A stretch of 64,000 bases of DNA from Chrysogorgia sp. JL179-B06 (GCA_035772405.1 JAYKKM010000057.1:814001-878000); one strand, 5' to 3'; positions 1-11,840 are shown, counted from the first letter of the stretch. Notes: generated from the letters alone by a model not told the origin. Translations and numbers: made by a program.

Positions 1-187
1 GTCGTGATCGTTTCTCAAAATACTATTTCATCATAGTGACGTCATTAATTGCGACTTGCGTTTCGTACAGGCAATACATGTTGCCTGTGTTTCCGATAAA
101 AAATCAAATTTGTGATACAAATTTCACACCAAATTACGAGGTGAAAGTACTATACCTCGACAGCTACAGCTCTCTTCGACAATTGCG

Positions 188-415
188 TTGACGCCAACGA
201 TGTCGAAGGTAGGAGTCTCACATGAGCGTGATGAGGAGCAAGAAGCTGTACTCCTCGAGGAGGCTGAACAAATACCCGAAAGACATGTGAAAGCAGCCGA
301 TACCGACAAATCTTCTGAAACAATGTTTGACCTAACGAAAATCATGCAAGGAAGTATAGTAAACATGGCTAAGTCTATGATGACAAAACCAAGAAAAACG
401 ACTACGAGGTCGTGA
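188..415 (+). CDS. charged hypothetical ORF, fragment
   Basis: I do not recognise this 75-residue reading frame. It is rich in Glu, Lys and Thr. The following 250 bases continue in other frames as a Lys/Arg/Ser-rich stretch (about 420-620), with no single frame through. It lies just upstream of a LINE reverse-transcriptase fragment on the same strand, so it may be the end of a retroelement ORF1 or gag-like region. This is a guess from position only. No start context, splice sites or domain could be confirmed. Confidence 0.2.
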   Translation: MTPTMSKVGVSHERDEEQEAVLLEEAEQIPERHVKAADTDKSSETMFDLTKIMQGSIVNMAKSMMTKPRKTTTRS

Positions 416-671
416 AGCCGAATGGGCCTTTGAGGCGGGAGCGAAGAAGCGCTCTAGACCTAAAAAACGAGCATGTTCACCGAAGAACGATAAGACTCAG
501 GAAGCGAGCGAAAGAAAAGTTGCCAAGACACTACAGATACAGAAAGCAGTAATGGTCAGATCAGCAAAAGTGAAGCCGAAGATGCTGACCAAAGCAATGA
601 CGATGATGCTGAAAGGCTAGTTCGCGCCAAAATGACAAAGGCAGGCGATCCAGGAAGCTCTCGGAGTCAAG

Positions 672-1790
672 GTGACCCCCAACATTGTTAAAAAGATCAA
701 CAGAAACTCAGCTGATATTAGCAATCCAATTCAACATAATCAATCTGTCCATGCTGTTGTTCTTGACTTCACCAAGGCCTTTGACAAGGTACCACACCAT
801 CGACTTTTAAATAAATTGGAGTATTATGGCATTCGCGGAACTTTGCTAGATTGGTTTACTTCATTTTTAATTGGGTGACAACAATATGTAATCTGTGAAG
901 ACGTCATCACCTTCTTGTGTGACATCCGGAGTACACCAAGGAACAGTTTTATGTCTATTACTATTTTTGTTGTATGTAAATGACCTACCAGACGGTTTGA
1001 ACTCCCAGGTTAGGCTCTTTGCAGACGATGCCCTATTGTATGGTATTATTTCTGATGATACGGATGGAAACAAAACCCAAGATGATTTACGTAAATTGGA
1101 ACAGTGGCAGTACAAATAGCAAATGGACTTCAATCCGTGAAAGTGTAAAGTTGTATGCTTTTCTACTAAGAAGGACCCACCTCAAAAAACGTATGATCTT
1201 TGTGGTGTCATTAGAGGAAGTCAAATACACATGTTGGGGGTCACCTTGATCATAAATTGAAGTGGGGCTGCCATATTCGGGATATAACAGCCAAAGCTAA
1301 CATTTTAGGGGTAATGAAGCATAATCTTTGGAACTGCCCCTGAGAGGTAAAAGAAATTGCATACGAAACAATAGTACGACCGAAGTTGGAATATGCATGT
1401 ACGTCATGGGACCCTTATATTTACAAGAAAGATATAGCCGAAGTGGAAAGCATACAGAGAAAGGCTGCATGGTTTTGTACCCCAAATTATCAATAGATAG
1501 CGAGTGTCACAGACATGATAAAAGAGCAACGATGGGATAGTCTGGAGTCAAGAAGGAAAAAAGCAAGATTAAACTTAATGTATAAATTGTCTCAGATACT
1601 GCAAATCACTTAGAACCATGGTGAAATGCGCACATGTGGCAGCCATTCTTTTAAATATTGTATACCTAAGTTTTATTTAGATGTTTTTAAATTTTCATTT
1701 TTTCCAAAGACGATTAACGACTGGAACTATCTTCCAGAAAATTTAGTGAACTCGGATTCGTTTGAAGCTTGATCAAACTTGATCATTTTA
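672..1790 (+). pseudogene. non-LTR retrotransposon reverse transcriptase fragment
   Basis: This is the C-terminal half of a LINE reverse transcriptase, spread over several frames. The visible blocks in order are VVLDFTKAFDKVPHHRLL (RT block A with the first catalytic Asp), a TSGVHQGTVL block, and LFADDALLYG (FADD catalytic box). Downstream come DHKLKWGCHI and a thumb-like stretch around RPKLEYACTSWDP. Frame changes and stops occur at about 878, 1120, 1250 and 1480, so it cannot make an enzyme. The endonuclease domain is missing (5' truncation, usual for LINEs). The layout fits the CR1/Jockey type. An AT-rich tail follows to about 1960. Confidence 0.85.
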
Positions 1791-2011
1791 ACATTGTTTA
1801 ATTTTATCTATTTATTTAATTAATTTTATGATTTACTTATTTATTTTCTATTTATTTTATTTGTTGTATTTTAATTGTAAATATTTTAACTTAGACATGC
1901 ATAGGAAACGTCATAGTTGGTGGTGATTTCAAATAGACTTGCCGACTAAATAAATGTAGATGAGACATGATTGGTCACAAGAAGAAACATTATCTCAAAT
2001 AAGAAATATAT

Positions 2012-2847
2012 ATGAACTTACTCATGATGATAGAATTCCCCCATAAATGTCGGGGTGCAGTGTTGAAGTTTTTAAAAGAACTTGGTTATAAAGATCCACA
2101 ACATTATAAAGTGTGTTGTGGTTCTAACCATGTAACATTACTTGGCAACAAAGAAGATTGTCTCAATTGTGGAAATTCAAGGCACAAATGTGTTGATTAT
2201 TTTGTCTTGGGCTTGCAACTAGAAAATTACTTTCTAAATGAAAGCATAGTTGAAGATCACTTGAGACACTGGAAAAACAAGGATGAGTCTGGCATGGAGA
2301 GCGTTTCAGAGAAGAACGTTCATATTTTGGGATGTTAATGTGGAAACATTTATTGCTGTCTGTTGCCCAAACTGTGAGAATGTTATTTCTGTAGAAGAGA
2401 TGAACAATTCAATTCTTCCTGGTTACACACTCCATGACCCAGTACGTTTATCTTGTCAAGAGTGCACATTTAATTTCATTCATATATAAAAAAACAATGA
2501 CAGGATGTGCACTAAACCAAGCCTTTGTCTTCCACGAAGACGGATTTAATGCATTTGTACAGAAAAGTCATGGAATAACAGCCATCCACATCTCAAGTGC
2601 ATGCATTAATAAAGAGCAGAGAACAAGAGGGAAGTACATGAGAGTCTACAGCTTCATCCCCTCTTGTTTCCTGGGTGAAGGGATTTCCCATAAAGTAGAT
2701 ACTTTTTTCAAACCACTCATCAATGAAATCAAAGATATGTATATTAATGGCATACCTATACATATTCGTCAGCAAATCAACAGAGATGATAATGTCATAT
2801 CCTGGAAATTACCAAGTGCGAGCATTGCTTCTGCTTGGGACCGCTGA
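2012..2847 (+). pseudogene. DNA-transposon protein fragment, Cys-rich N-terminal part
   Basis: Three overlapping frames (2012-2338, 2283-2489, 2434-2847) together look like one decayed transposon protein. The first has a Cys/His cluster (KVCCGSNHVTLL, then EDCLNCGNSRHKCVDYF). The second has another pair, CCPNCENV and LSCQEC. The third carries RVYSFIPSCFLGEGISHKVD. I recall similar blocks in repetitive cnidarian proteins related to tnp2-type transposases, but that assignment is from memory. The region at 3911-5343 reads as the continuation, with a hAT-type element (3013-3736) between the pieces. Confidence 0.45.
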
Positions 2848-3004
2848 TTTGTAGGCACATCAAGAAATTACAGTATATGCTGGAGGTAATTAATTTATTC
2901 AATATTTTAATACATTCTAGACAATACAAAACAATTTCCTTCCATACGGTATATACAGTGCAATTGATATGTGTAGGTAGGTTTTAGTTTTTTGGTGATG
3001 TCAC

Positions 3005-3012
3005 ATGAAAAC
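3005..3012. repeat. 8-bp target duplication, left copy
   Basis: ATGAAAAC here is repeated exactly at 3737-3744, flanking the element at 3013-3736. Eight bases is the usual hAT target-site length. Confidence 0.8.
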
Positions 3013-3736
3013 TGGAGGTGCTTTTTACTATCCAGCTGGATACCGGATTTGCCGGATACCGGTATTGAAAAATATCCGGCCGTATACTGGATATTTTCCT
3101 ATACAAGACAGTCCTTCCTTTCAGGTAGGATAGTTGAATTGTCTTATTGACTAGTTTCTGGCCTATAACCTGCATTGTGACCGAAATTTGATTCAATGCA
3201 TTGAATATCACTAACCCATGTTTCAATTCAGGGTTTGAGCCTGCAGTTATACTAAACGTAATATCGTCTCGGATGCGTCCGTGTGATAGATGGATGGATG
3301 GACGGACGGACGGATGGATAGATACTAATAACAATGTTATAAATACAGTCTCAAATAGTACTGTAGTTTGCAAGTATAAATAGTATTAAACTATGAAAAA
3401 TTGAAAACGAAATGATTAATCCAACTTGGTCTATGAGTCCTGTTTTCGCCTATTGTAATGAACGTTAGTTACAAACTCGCACGTTTGAAACGTAAATATT
3501 TCCGTTAAAACGCTCACGCCTGCTTTCAAATTGTAGTAGTTGTTACTTGCTGAACTTTAGTTTTTCGATATATTTTGTCTGTTTAAAAAGATAGCTAACC
3601 ATAACCAACAATATTGCTGTTTTGTTGTATTGATGTCTATTTTTATTATATTTGAATTAACACAAATTAAATACGCCTTGGAAAACTGTCAAAAACAAAT
3701 TATCCACTATCCGGCCGGATACTAAATGCACCCCTA
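3013..3736. mobile_element. non-autonomous hAT-type element
   Basis: The ends are imperfect inverted repeats: the left begins TGGAGGTGC and the reverse complement of the right begins TAGGGGTGC. Both continue with a TATCC(A/G)GC(C/T)GGATA block. Perfect 8-bp direct repeats (ATGAAAAC) flank the 724-bp element. It has no transposase ORF. The interior holds a (GGAT/GGAC)n microsatellite at about 3288-3325 and more copies of the TATCCGG motif near the left end. It separates two blocks of the same decayed transposon protein. Confidence 0.8.
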
Positions 3737-3744
3737 ATGAAAAC
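3737..3744. repeat. 8-bp target duplication, right copy
   Basis: Exact copy of ATGAAAAC at 3005-3012. Confidence 0.8.
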
Positions 3745-3910
3745 CAATAATTACAGTAGTCCCCAATATTATCGAAATCCAATTATACAACATGTGAACC
3801 CAAACTCAACTCTTTCCAAAAAGATAAAATTTAAAAAGGCGAGATTACAATGTAAATTATAATTATCACAGCATCATTTTTCTTCCTTTTTTCTTGGAAA
3901 GGGGGAAGGA

Positions 3911-5343
3911 TTGCTTGTTGTCCGTGTGAGGTTTAGACACCCAAGTGCATTAAACTCCACTGAGTATCATCACCATCATGGAAAGAGAGTAGACAATGCC
4001 ACGACAGTTGCTGAGTGTCAAAGACTCCAAACCGTAACTGGAGTCAGCGTACCTTTCGACCTGTACCTATTATACGGATTTGATCCAGTGCAAGATATGG
4101 CAATTGATCGATTGCATGTTATGTTCAACATTCTGAAGAGAGAGTTTACTGAAAAGATTTTGACAGATACAGGAAACAATGCAAATAAGCCTATTAACTC
4201 CAGAGAACCAGATGATGGAGGTCTCATAAAACGGGATTAAGTTTGTTGGCCTAAGGAAGAAAGAGTGGTATTGCCAAATTGAAGAGCCTTACAGACAAAC
4301 TTGGCAGTTGGAAATCGAATGAATTCAAAAGGTATTGGATACTAATACTATCCAACTCAATACCACAATCACCATGCTTTGCAAATTGTCATTCTGATTT
4401 AAAGAGTAGAAAGACAATAAGTAGACATAAGAAAGTAAACAAAAATACATGAAATTAGATAAAACATTGTGGTTAGTTGTTGGAAAGATGGCAGTCGTGC
4501 AAATATCCTATATTAAATTACCATGAGTAATGTGATTATTATAAATTAATTATGAAATACAGTATTTATTCATTAACCATGAATAATAACCGTACATGTA
4601 TATCAAATTACTAATAATTAATTTATCATAAATAATTCATAATTTAATTATTCTATTTTATACTGTCAAATGGCAACTATTTTTTAAATCACTAAATCTC
4701 CTCATAAATTTCTGAACGGATTCAGTGCTGTGGCCCCTGTAGTATTAGCAGAAAAGATTCCTACTACATTAGCTATGTGATGCTGTCCAAATGCTGTACT
4801 CCAAGGCAGGCATTGTGAAATGATGGTTGGTCAAGTTCAAACATTAAAAGATTAAATAGCCTGTTGTGGGCTCATGCAATTAGGGCTGAAGAATTTTATG
4901 GGCTTGCATATTGCACTGAAAATCTTGAGTACTCTGTCCATGCTGCAGCAGAAATAAGGCGCCATTACAGCATGTAATCTACTCATGTAAACTGTACAAA
5001 AGGGCCATACATATTCACAAGAGGCCAAAAAACAACTCAAAGGGACTGGAAAGACTTTTGCTATGTGCGAAAGCATGAGAGATTTCCTAGATTGTTACAA
5101 GAGAAATAATGTCCCAATTTCCACTTACCATGAAGGGGATGCCAAGTTTCAGTTTCAAATGCAAGTTGTTGACAACGGAACACCATTCTACTTACACAAG
5201 AGCTCTTATCAGTTTGCAGTCAACGTTATTGACAAATTGAAAGATGAGAGCCCTACTGTTAAACATGCTTTGAAATTCAGAGTGGTAATTGGAAAAATGA
5301 AAAGAAAAGTCTACCCCATTGCCATACTAGCCGACATCCAGTG
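3911..5343 (+). pseudogene. DNA-transposon protein fragment, central and C-terminal parts
   Basis: The open stretches are 3911-4240 (blocks HGKRVDNATTVAECQRL and PVQDMAIDRLHVMFNILKRE), about 4240-4320 in another frame, and 5063-5344. Between 4690 and 5060 the same kind of protein can be followed through several stops. The order and strand match the Cys-rich piece at 2012-2847, so both probably belong to one tnp2-like transposase copy. The segment at 4500-4680 is AT-rich filler. The family name is uncertain; the decayed state is clear. Confidence 0.4.
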
Positions 5344-5519
5344 ATACTTCCACAGAGAGCTTGGGATCCAGTAGACTGTCAGCTCAAAGAAGGATGTCTA
5401 TGATTGGCTACCCATTTATTAAATGTAGCAACCAATCGACGTGGCGAAATTTATCACATGCACGGAAAGACGATTGTGATTGGCCGGCCCTGAATCATAA
5501 AACAATAGTTCTCTTCTAA

Positions 5520-6416
5520 GGGCCTGTTCATATGAGCCCGGCTGGCCCAGGATCTGCGTGTTCTTGTTATTTCATATTAAAAAATACTTTTTGTTTAGGC
5601 TGGGTGAGATCCCACCTTGAGCTAGGCGGGATCTGGGTGGAGTGGGATCAAAATATTCCGTATGAACACAAATTTGCCAGGCTGGCCAGGTGAACCGGGA
5701 TGAATTAAACATTGGCTGAATGCGTGTTTGCATTCTGACGTTTGTTTTGACAAAAAGTGAATTGATTTCGTTGGAGTTAATTGGAAACTTGAACACTTGC
5801 TTAATGGCTTGTAAAGCACGAATCTGAATATCTGGCACTTGATTTCGATGGGGACAGGCCAGCATAGTATAAAGAATTAAGAAAAGAGCTCGCCAAACTT
5901 TATGAGATCGAAGATGTTTCGTTGTTTGGGCCAGTGTCATCGTCCCCTACATCACTTGAAGATATTAGCGAGGAAGAAAAGATATTCATATTTTGCCACC
6001 ACTGATCCGTTTGACCAGGTTTAAACCAACGACCTCATCTTACTCTTGCGACTCTTGGCCGTCTAAGTCTTCTTCAACCTCTCCAGAAAATAGCTACGTT
6101 TTTGCAGATTTGTTTGATATACAGCATCATGAAATTGCTTTTTGTGGATTTTAAATAGCAAAATAAAGCAAGCCGTATAACTGAACAAAGATGAATAATA
6201 GAGATTACTGTAATTGTAGACAAATGAATGCAAGTAGCATGTTTTTATTCAACATCTTGAATTAATATGTATTCCTACAGTTTTGGACTCGTCCCAGTTT
6301 TCTACAAAGCGCACTCCTGGGCATAGGCTGGGATGAAATTCCCATATGAAATGGAGTTAAAATTCATCCTGGCTGGCCTGGTTAACCGGGCCAGCATGGC
6401 TTATATGAACAGGCAC
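5520..6416. mobile_element. 897-bp inverted-repeat element with TAA duplication (Harbinger-like)
   Basis: The left end reads GGGCCTGTTCATATGAGC and the right end is its near reverse complement (GCTTATATGAACAGGCAC). TAA is present on both sides (5517-5519 and 6417-6419), fitting the 3-bp target duplication of PIF/Harbinger elements. GGCTGGCC-type GC-rich sub-repeats sit just inside each end. No transposase was found. A shorter element with closely related ends lies at 48872-49301. Confidence 0.75.
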
Positions 6417-6510
6417 TAAAACTTTTATAATAGTTCCCAAACTTTACCTCTGTGAAACAGTTATCCTGTGCAATCATTTGCGTTATATTTGGTGAGTAAT
6501 AAATTGTCAC

Positions 6511-6862
6511 TTACTTTATTATTATAATAAAGTAAGTTTTTAACCTGAAGGTGATTGGAAGCGCAGTTAGGTTGCGTCTAGTTCGATATTAAACCGTGAA
6601 AGTAATCTTCTATCTCAGTATTATATTTCTGTTAATAAGACACGATTTAAATAAGGAGCAAACTATATGAACAACTTCACATCTTACACAAGCCACATTT
6701 CTCCTGTATAAACGGCTCTATTGTTTCATATTTATATGGTAATAGGGCCGTTTATACGGGAGAGTTAACTTCAACAACTTCACTTCATACATAAGTTGTG
6801 TGTCTTATCTCTCCCAGAGCAAACTAACCCATTTATATGAACAACTTCACGTCTTACACAAG
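6511..6862. repeat. palindromes and short direct repeats
   Basis: Three structures cluster here. A near-perfect AT-rich palindrome (CTTACTTTATTA type) spans 6511-6537. A 23-nt inverted repeat pairs 6700-6722 with 6741-6763, built around TGTATAAACGG and CCGTTTATAC. A direct repeat containing TATATGAACAACTTCAC occurs at about 6665 and 6834. This looks like remains of one or two short inverted-repeat elements. No coding sequence was seen. Confidence 0.5.
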
Positions 6863-7503
6863 TTTAAGTAATTTGATGTGGCAGATGACATCATATTTGC
6901 CCAATAATATACAATATCTTCTGGAAAAAGAACGTTGCAAGTCTATTTTCACTCTGGAAAATTTAGAATGTTTTTTCTTTCTAAAATTACGCGATTATTG
7001 AACGCATTTTAAAAGCCAAAGGCTTTTATCCCCATTTCCATTTTACCAGCTTTTCAGCATATTCTTATACCTTGTAGGATGTTCTTATGTTACCATCTTA
7101 CACTATTTGTATATTATTGACTATACATTATGCACATTCCAAGTATTTTTACTGTTTATTTACAGTACATTGAAGAAGCTGAATTGGTGAATCGTTTGTT
7201 AACATTGATACTATTGTATAATGCTCCTAATACGTCTTAGACGTGTTCAAAATTTGCTGTCTATTCTTTTCCTCTTTTTTATTTTTGTTCTGTCTCTTTA
7301 TTCAATTTATTCAATTTACAATTAAATAAAAAGTAAAAAGTAAAACTACTGTACATAAATATCCATTTTAAAACTTATGTAGTTTTCATAATTTTTCAAA
7401 ATAGTATTTATTCTTTATTTATTTTGAAGACCAAAAACATTAATATTTCATACAGTGTATTATAGGCGATTCATGTATTAATATAACCCAACTAACCCAA
7501 TAC
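6863..7503. other. AT-rich stretch, nothing recognised
   Basis: No reading frame, repeat or RNA gene could be supported. It may be intronic or intergenic. Confidence 0.5.
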
Positions 7504-7671
7504 ATCTTTTTTCAGGTAAATGCTTTTTTCAATCTCTGTATTTACGACTTCATCATTGGCAACACTTGGAGCAATAAATGGTGGCAATTCTTCCACAGAG
7601 ATTGAAAAGGTTTCAGAAGCGCTGGTATATATGCTATTGTCAATCCATCTTCTTAGTTGCACTAATAAATT
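7504..7671 (-). CDS. possible internal exon
   Basis: The minus strand stays open for about 56 codons (contains RRWIDNSIYTSASETFSI and SVEELPPFIAPSVANDEV), with an AG just before its 5' side. The peptide looks like real coding sequence in composition, but I recognise no family. A second possible exon lies at 7986-8105 on the same strand. The splice donor is not clear. Confidence 0.25.
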
Positions 7672-7985
7672 GTTATAATTTCTTTACTGGCTGAACTTTT
7701 CTCTGGATAATGTATCTGCAAAACACACAATGGTGGCCTCCATTGAACTTATTTAAATTGTATACAGAAAAATCAGTATCATATTAATCGCATAAGTAAA
7801 TATCATATTTAAATTTGTTAATTATACACTAGCTTACGTCTTACAGTTCAACACACAATCATCTCACATTTTGCATGTACTCTCCTCACTATTCGTTAGT
7901 AGTTACGACCCCATTAGTTTTTCTGTCTAATTTTATCTTGACCAATTTATCTTCTCCAACAATATATTTCTGTTCCTTATCATTG

Positions 7986-8105
7986 CAGGCAAACTTCAGG
8001 ACAAATGCCACAATGAAGATCTGGATTTATGAGCATCTTGTAACAGTAAAAGCCATTGTACAGCAGCTCAGCAATATATTCTTTCTCTTCAGATGGTAAT
8101 AATTC
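7986..8105 (-). CDS. possible internal exon, Cys-containing
   Basis: The minus strand is open after a plausible acceptor (TTTGTTCAG) and encodes LLPSEEKEYIAELLYNGF followed by a Cys/His-containing stretch (HCGICPEVC). It resembles coding sequence of transposon or host proteins, but I cannot name it. The exon at 7504-7671 would lie downstream on the same strand. Confidence 0.3.
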
Positions 8106-8390
8106 CTGAACAAATAGAATTGTTTTGTTATCTCCAAATTAGGACATTGATATCTAGATATAAAGTGGATGAAAAGAGATAAATATCATACTTTGTATTA
8201 TATTCTCATTCATCTTTATATGTGAAATACACACCAGGATTAATTCCATTTTTTCATTTGTACTGTCAATTATTTCCATTTTAGGTGGCAATGCATTTGA
8301 AAATGTAAGTAAAACGTTTCTACTTCAATTGATGCAAAAATACAGTTGTAGTATTTTTAGTATAAAAGAGAGAGGCAATATTTCAGACAA

Positions 8391-8433
8391 TGTGTCCTTC
8401 TTCAGATCCATCATTTGACCTGAAGAAGGACAC
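8391..8433. repeat. 15-bp stem hairpin
   Basis: GTGTCCTTCTTCAG pairs with CTGAAGAAGGACAC around a 14-nt loop. The CTGAAGAAGGAC motif is common at Penelope-like and related retroelement boundaries, so this is probably a retroelement scrap rather than a regulatory hairpin. Confidence 0.45.
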
Positions 8434-9011
8434 ATCACCCACAACGTCGTCAATGGGAATACGTAAGTACTTTTACTTAAGTATTTTTCGACATATTGAA
8501 GTTCTCTTGTTTCTCTCTTTTATACTAATTTTCCATTTTTTTAAGATCTTGGCAGCTTTCTTATTTAATAATAATATCTTTGTTTAGACTGATAATACCA
8601 ATCAACTGATCAAAGGTCAGCTGGTATTAACTGGTGCCCAGTGCACATAGCAAAATTGTAAGTCAGAATAAAACTACTAATCACATAAGTTTATCCAAAT
8701 AAAGAAATAGTGTAAGAAAATGGTTTTGTGTTTTTCTGTTCCACTAAAAATACAAAAACTTGGTGTTTTATGTGTGCTTGTGCTCATCTTATTGTGTGTT
8801 ACACTTTAAAATGTCATAGCCAGTAGAAGGAGGGCAAAATATTTCATGATCCAGCATCAATTTTGCCTGACCCAGTATGTCCATAAATAATGGCCGGTCC
8901 CTAATTGCAATAAATGCCCAGTTGTACAGTATACCTGGTGGTATAAGCAGATAATTAAAGCATGCTTTCTTTTACTTACTTTTTGCTTGTGAGATAGTGC
9001 AAGCTATTCAA

Positions 9012-9142
9012 AAGTCAACAAGAACAGAGTGTTGATTTGCTCCAGTTCCTTCAATAACAACATTGTTTCCTTTTACATCATTACGAATAATCCCTTGAGC
9101 ATGAATATGGTTCATGGCATCTGCTATTTCTAGCAAAAGCTG
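9012..9142 (-). pseudogene. protein-kinase catalytic-loop fragment
   Basis: The minus strand encodes LLLEIADAMNHIHAQGIIRN followed by DVKGNNVVIEG. This is the kinase catalytic loop, with RND in place of HRD but the Lys and Asn of the loop kept. VLVDF follows, at the place of the DFG motif, where the frame meets TGA instead of Gly. No splice donor explains the stop. It is probably a decayed copy of an expanded kinase family, with other pieces at 41468 (DFGKAC) and 63512 (N-lobe). Confidence 0.6.
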
Positions 9143-9160
9143 TAAGCAGTTATTAATTAA

Positions 9161-9425
9161 CAATTATTCACCGTAGAGGATGTGAATAGTGGTGGACATT
9201 TACCAAGCCGCGAAGCGGCAAGGTAAATATTCACTGACACTGAGGTGAATAATTGTTTTAGTATAAATACACAGGTGATCATTTTGGAATAGTATTTTCT
9301 TTTCACACTTACAAATCAGCTGGCAGCAATTTTGCCTAAACTCTGTAGGTGATTATCGTGAAATAATCCGAAGTAATTTGACCAATCAGCATGAGCGATT
9401 TTCTATAATCACCTGTGTATTATAT
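9161..9425. repeat. nested short inverted-repeat elements
   Basis: CAATTATTCACC (9161-9172) is inverted at 9244-9255, with a CCGCGAAGCGG mini-palindrome between. Next to it, ATACACAGGTGAT (about 9265) is inverted as ATAATCACCTGTGTAT (about 9405). These look like two adjacent or nested MITEs. Neither codes for protein. Confidence 0.6.
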
Positions 9426-10162
9426 TAAGTTTTGTTATATCCAATCTTTCCAGTTGGAAATAAATAGCGAGACTATATTTGTGGCTTTCCATCACTTTGT
9501 GGGTTTACTGTGTGTTTGAACTCCAATTAACAGTGCTATGTTGGAATGGCTTGGGATCTTTAACAGAAGACTTGCTTCGTGGTGAACAGATCTTGTACTC
9601 TGAGAACCCTTAAAAGATTTTATTGCAACAAGCAATTGCTAAAAGATTTTATTGCATTTAACATGCAATTGCTTGTATGTTCCCAGCATGCACTTTCCAA
9701 ATGTTCCCTCTACAATTAATGTACATTTATCTAATGAAGCCATGTCATCCATACAAATATTGAAACATAGAATTCTGTATCATTGACCATCCTCTTGCTG
9801 CACATTTTAGATTTTAGGTTAATGCCTCACATTCAATTGGGTTTGGTTCATTACTTTTAACTTTTTCGTGTAAGGACTGCCCTGTTTCATGTTCTTCTAT
9901 GACTGCAGGTATATGTTCATCGAGTGGAAAGAATAATCACATGATAGTACCATTGAGAATGTGTCCGCTTCCTTTTGACCCCAGGGAAACATGTCTTAAT
10001 CACATATCCACACTCTTGAATTGACATGGAGTCATCTTGTTTCCAGATGATATTCCATAGCTCATTAACTTTCATTCGAACTAATCGAGTACTCTGTTAA
10101 ACCTGAATACGCGCCTCATTCGTCTTTGGCACTCTTTGCTCTTCGCTACTGCAACGTTCGTG
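9426..10162. other. unassigned stretch
   Basis: No supported gene or RNA. A short direct repeat of AAAAGATTTTATTGCA occurs near 9611 and 9640. Nothing else was recognised. Confidence 0.4.
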
Positions 10163-11044
10163 GAAGGTTCATTATTTGTGGTTGGGGAGGGGGGGGGGGG
10201 GGGGGGGGGGGGGGGCTGGTGATCTCCAAAACTTATATATTAAAAAAATCTGACACTTTTATGCACAACCCAAAAAACAGAACCCCCCATCAATTGTTAA
10301 ATATATATATATTACCCCTTCCCTCCAACCAATTCTTTATGTGAAAAATGCAAGCATTAATCATGTGAAGGCTAGTTTCTGTTTGATCAACTGGTCAATG
10401 ACATAAATAATGTTGATATTGAAATAAGTCATAGTGAGAACTTTTACAGCTGCATGTATATAAATATAATATCCGACACCATGTTGATTTTTAACGTTTA
10501 ATAATATAAAAGAAGTGCTTTTATTTACAGATTTTACAAATGTCATAGACACACACAGTTCTTCAAATGGAGCCTCAATATAATAAATGGGAGAAAATAA
10601 TATCTATAATGAAGTACAGGCAGATACCAGGAAAGTTATCAACTATGTCATTAACATTAACCTTTAAATTTCTTAAAATTATACTATTAGAGAAGAAAAA
10701 AGTCTTCTATGTTTCTGCGTTTTACTTGTCTCCCTGACCTTGTGAGAAAGTATTAATAGCTTCTTTGGGCTAGCGACTAGCTAATAACTGTATATACAAT
10801 GTGATAACGACAATAGTATATTTATGGAATTACACTATTATCCAGGACAGTTAGTTCAATGTGGTTGTTGCCATGGTTGAAATGAAAGTAAAAGCCCAAT
10901 ATTGCATTATGTAGCATAACATATCAAATTAAAAGTATAACAATTAAGTTATATAACCATCTTTCAAACCATTTGTGAGTGCTTCGATAAAGGTTTACTC
11001 GAAAAAATACTTCCCCCCCGCCCAACCATAAATAATGAACCTTC
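10163..11044. mobile_element. 882-bp element with 24-bp inverted ends and a G tract
   Basis: The first 24 bases (GAAGGTTCATTATTTGTGG and onward) are repeated in inverse orientation at 11021-11044 with one mismatch. Directly inside the left end is a run of 27 G (10189-10215), and inside the right end is a C-rich stretch (CCCCCCCGCCC). No transposase ORF and no clear target duplication were found, so the family is open. The length of the G tract may not be reliable in assembly. Confidence 0.6.
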
Positions 11045-11132
11045 ATATTCAGTCCTTTTCCAAAAGGAAATTAAATGCGATTATTTCATGTTTTGAGTTT
11101 ACAGCTCTTTGCCTCCAACCAAAGCAATTGAA

Positions 11133-11217
11133 CATGGCGAACTGCATTCAAGAGTTTGACAACGCGATACGAACTTGCTACGAACACCATCAATTTGCCT
11201 CACGATTTCAGGAAGGT
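11133..11217 (+). CDS. possible first coding exon
   Basis: An ATG opens MANCIQEFDNAIRTCYEHHQ, and the frame runs into a textbook splice donor (GAAG followed by GTAAGTTT) at about 11216. The short peptide is not recognised. It could be the first exon of a host gene whose other exons lie elsewhere. No partner exon was found, so confidence is low. Confidence 0.3.
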
Positions 11218-11229
11218 AAGTTTACATGA

Positions 11230-11840
11230 CATCTATTACTAAAACTTACTATCGCAACGGCACCCTATAATTCATTTATATATCACCATTCTTAGTTTTA
11301 CATATTTACAGATATGCCATCTCTTTGTAAAATGCGTGAAGCGACAAGAAACCACTGTCCTCCTCAGCATCCTTGCTCTCATCTTTTTCAATGGGCCACT
11401 CTGCAATTGAAATGCAACAGTTTTGGTTAGAGCCAATGATCGTGTGGATAGTGTCAATTTTGCCTCAATAATGTATTCCTCAACACAAATTTTGAGAAAC
11501 TTTAGAAACAATACCTTCTAAAACAACCAGGAACATGAACATTTATCCACATGATAACCTACATATCAGGTTTCATGTGACGAATCAGGTGACAGGTTCA
11601 ATTCCTGTCCGGGACTCAGAATACGATCTTGATGATGGGCGATCGCCCATGTATCGTCTGTCTACTCCAAGCTTTCCCACATTCACTACAGCAGTGTGTA
11701 TATTAATTAACACATCCCAAACATTACCGATATATTTTACTGTTATTTCTATTTAACAATCAAAAATCGCTTCTTGGCCATTTGGCTAAAATTCAAGTGT
11801 AGTATCTTACGCACGGCAAGAAATAACTAAGACGTGAAGA
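11230..11840. other. unassigned stretch
   Basis: No supported coding sequence. The segment 11600-11660 has a GATGATGGGCGATCGCCCAT palindrome, with GGGCGATCGCCC at its core. It may be 5' sequence of the LINE that follows. Confidence 0.35.

Noticed and set aside
3201..3383. Short coding frame with WMDGRTDGWID
   Set aside because: It is a translation of the GGAT/GGAC microsatellite inside the hAT-type element.
8391..8433. Rho-independent terminator
   Set aside because: No gene ends here and the setting is eukaryotic; the motif fits a retroelement boundary.
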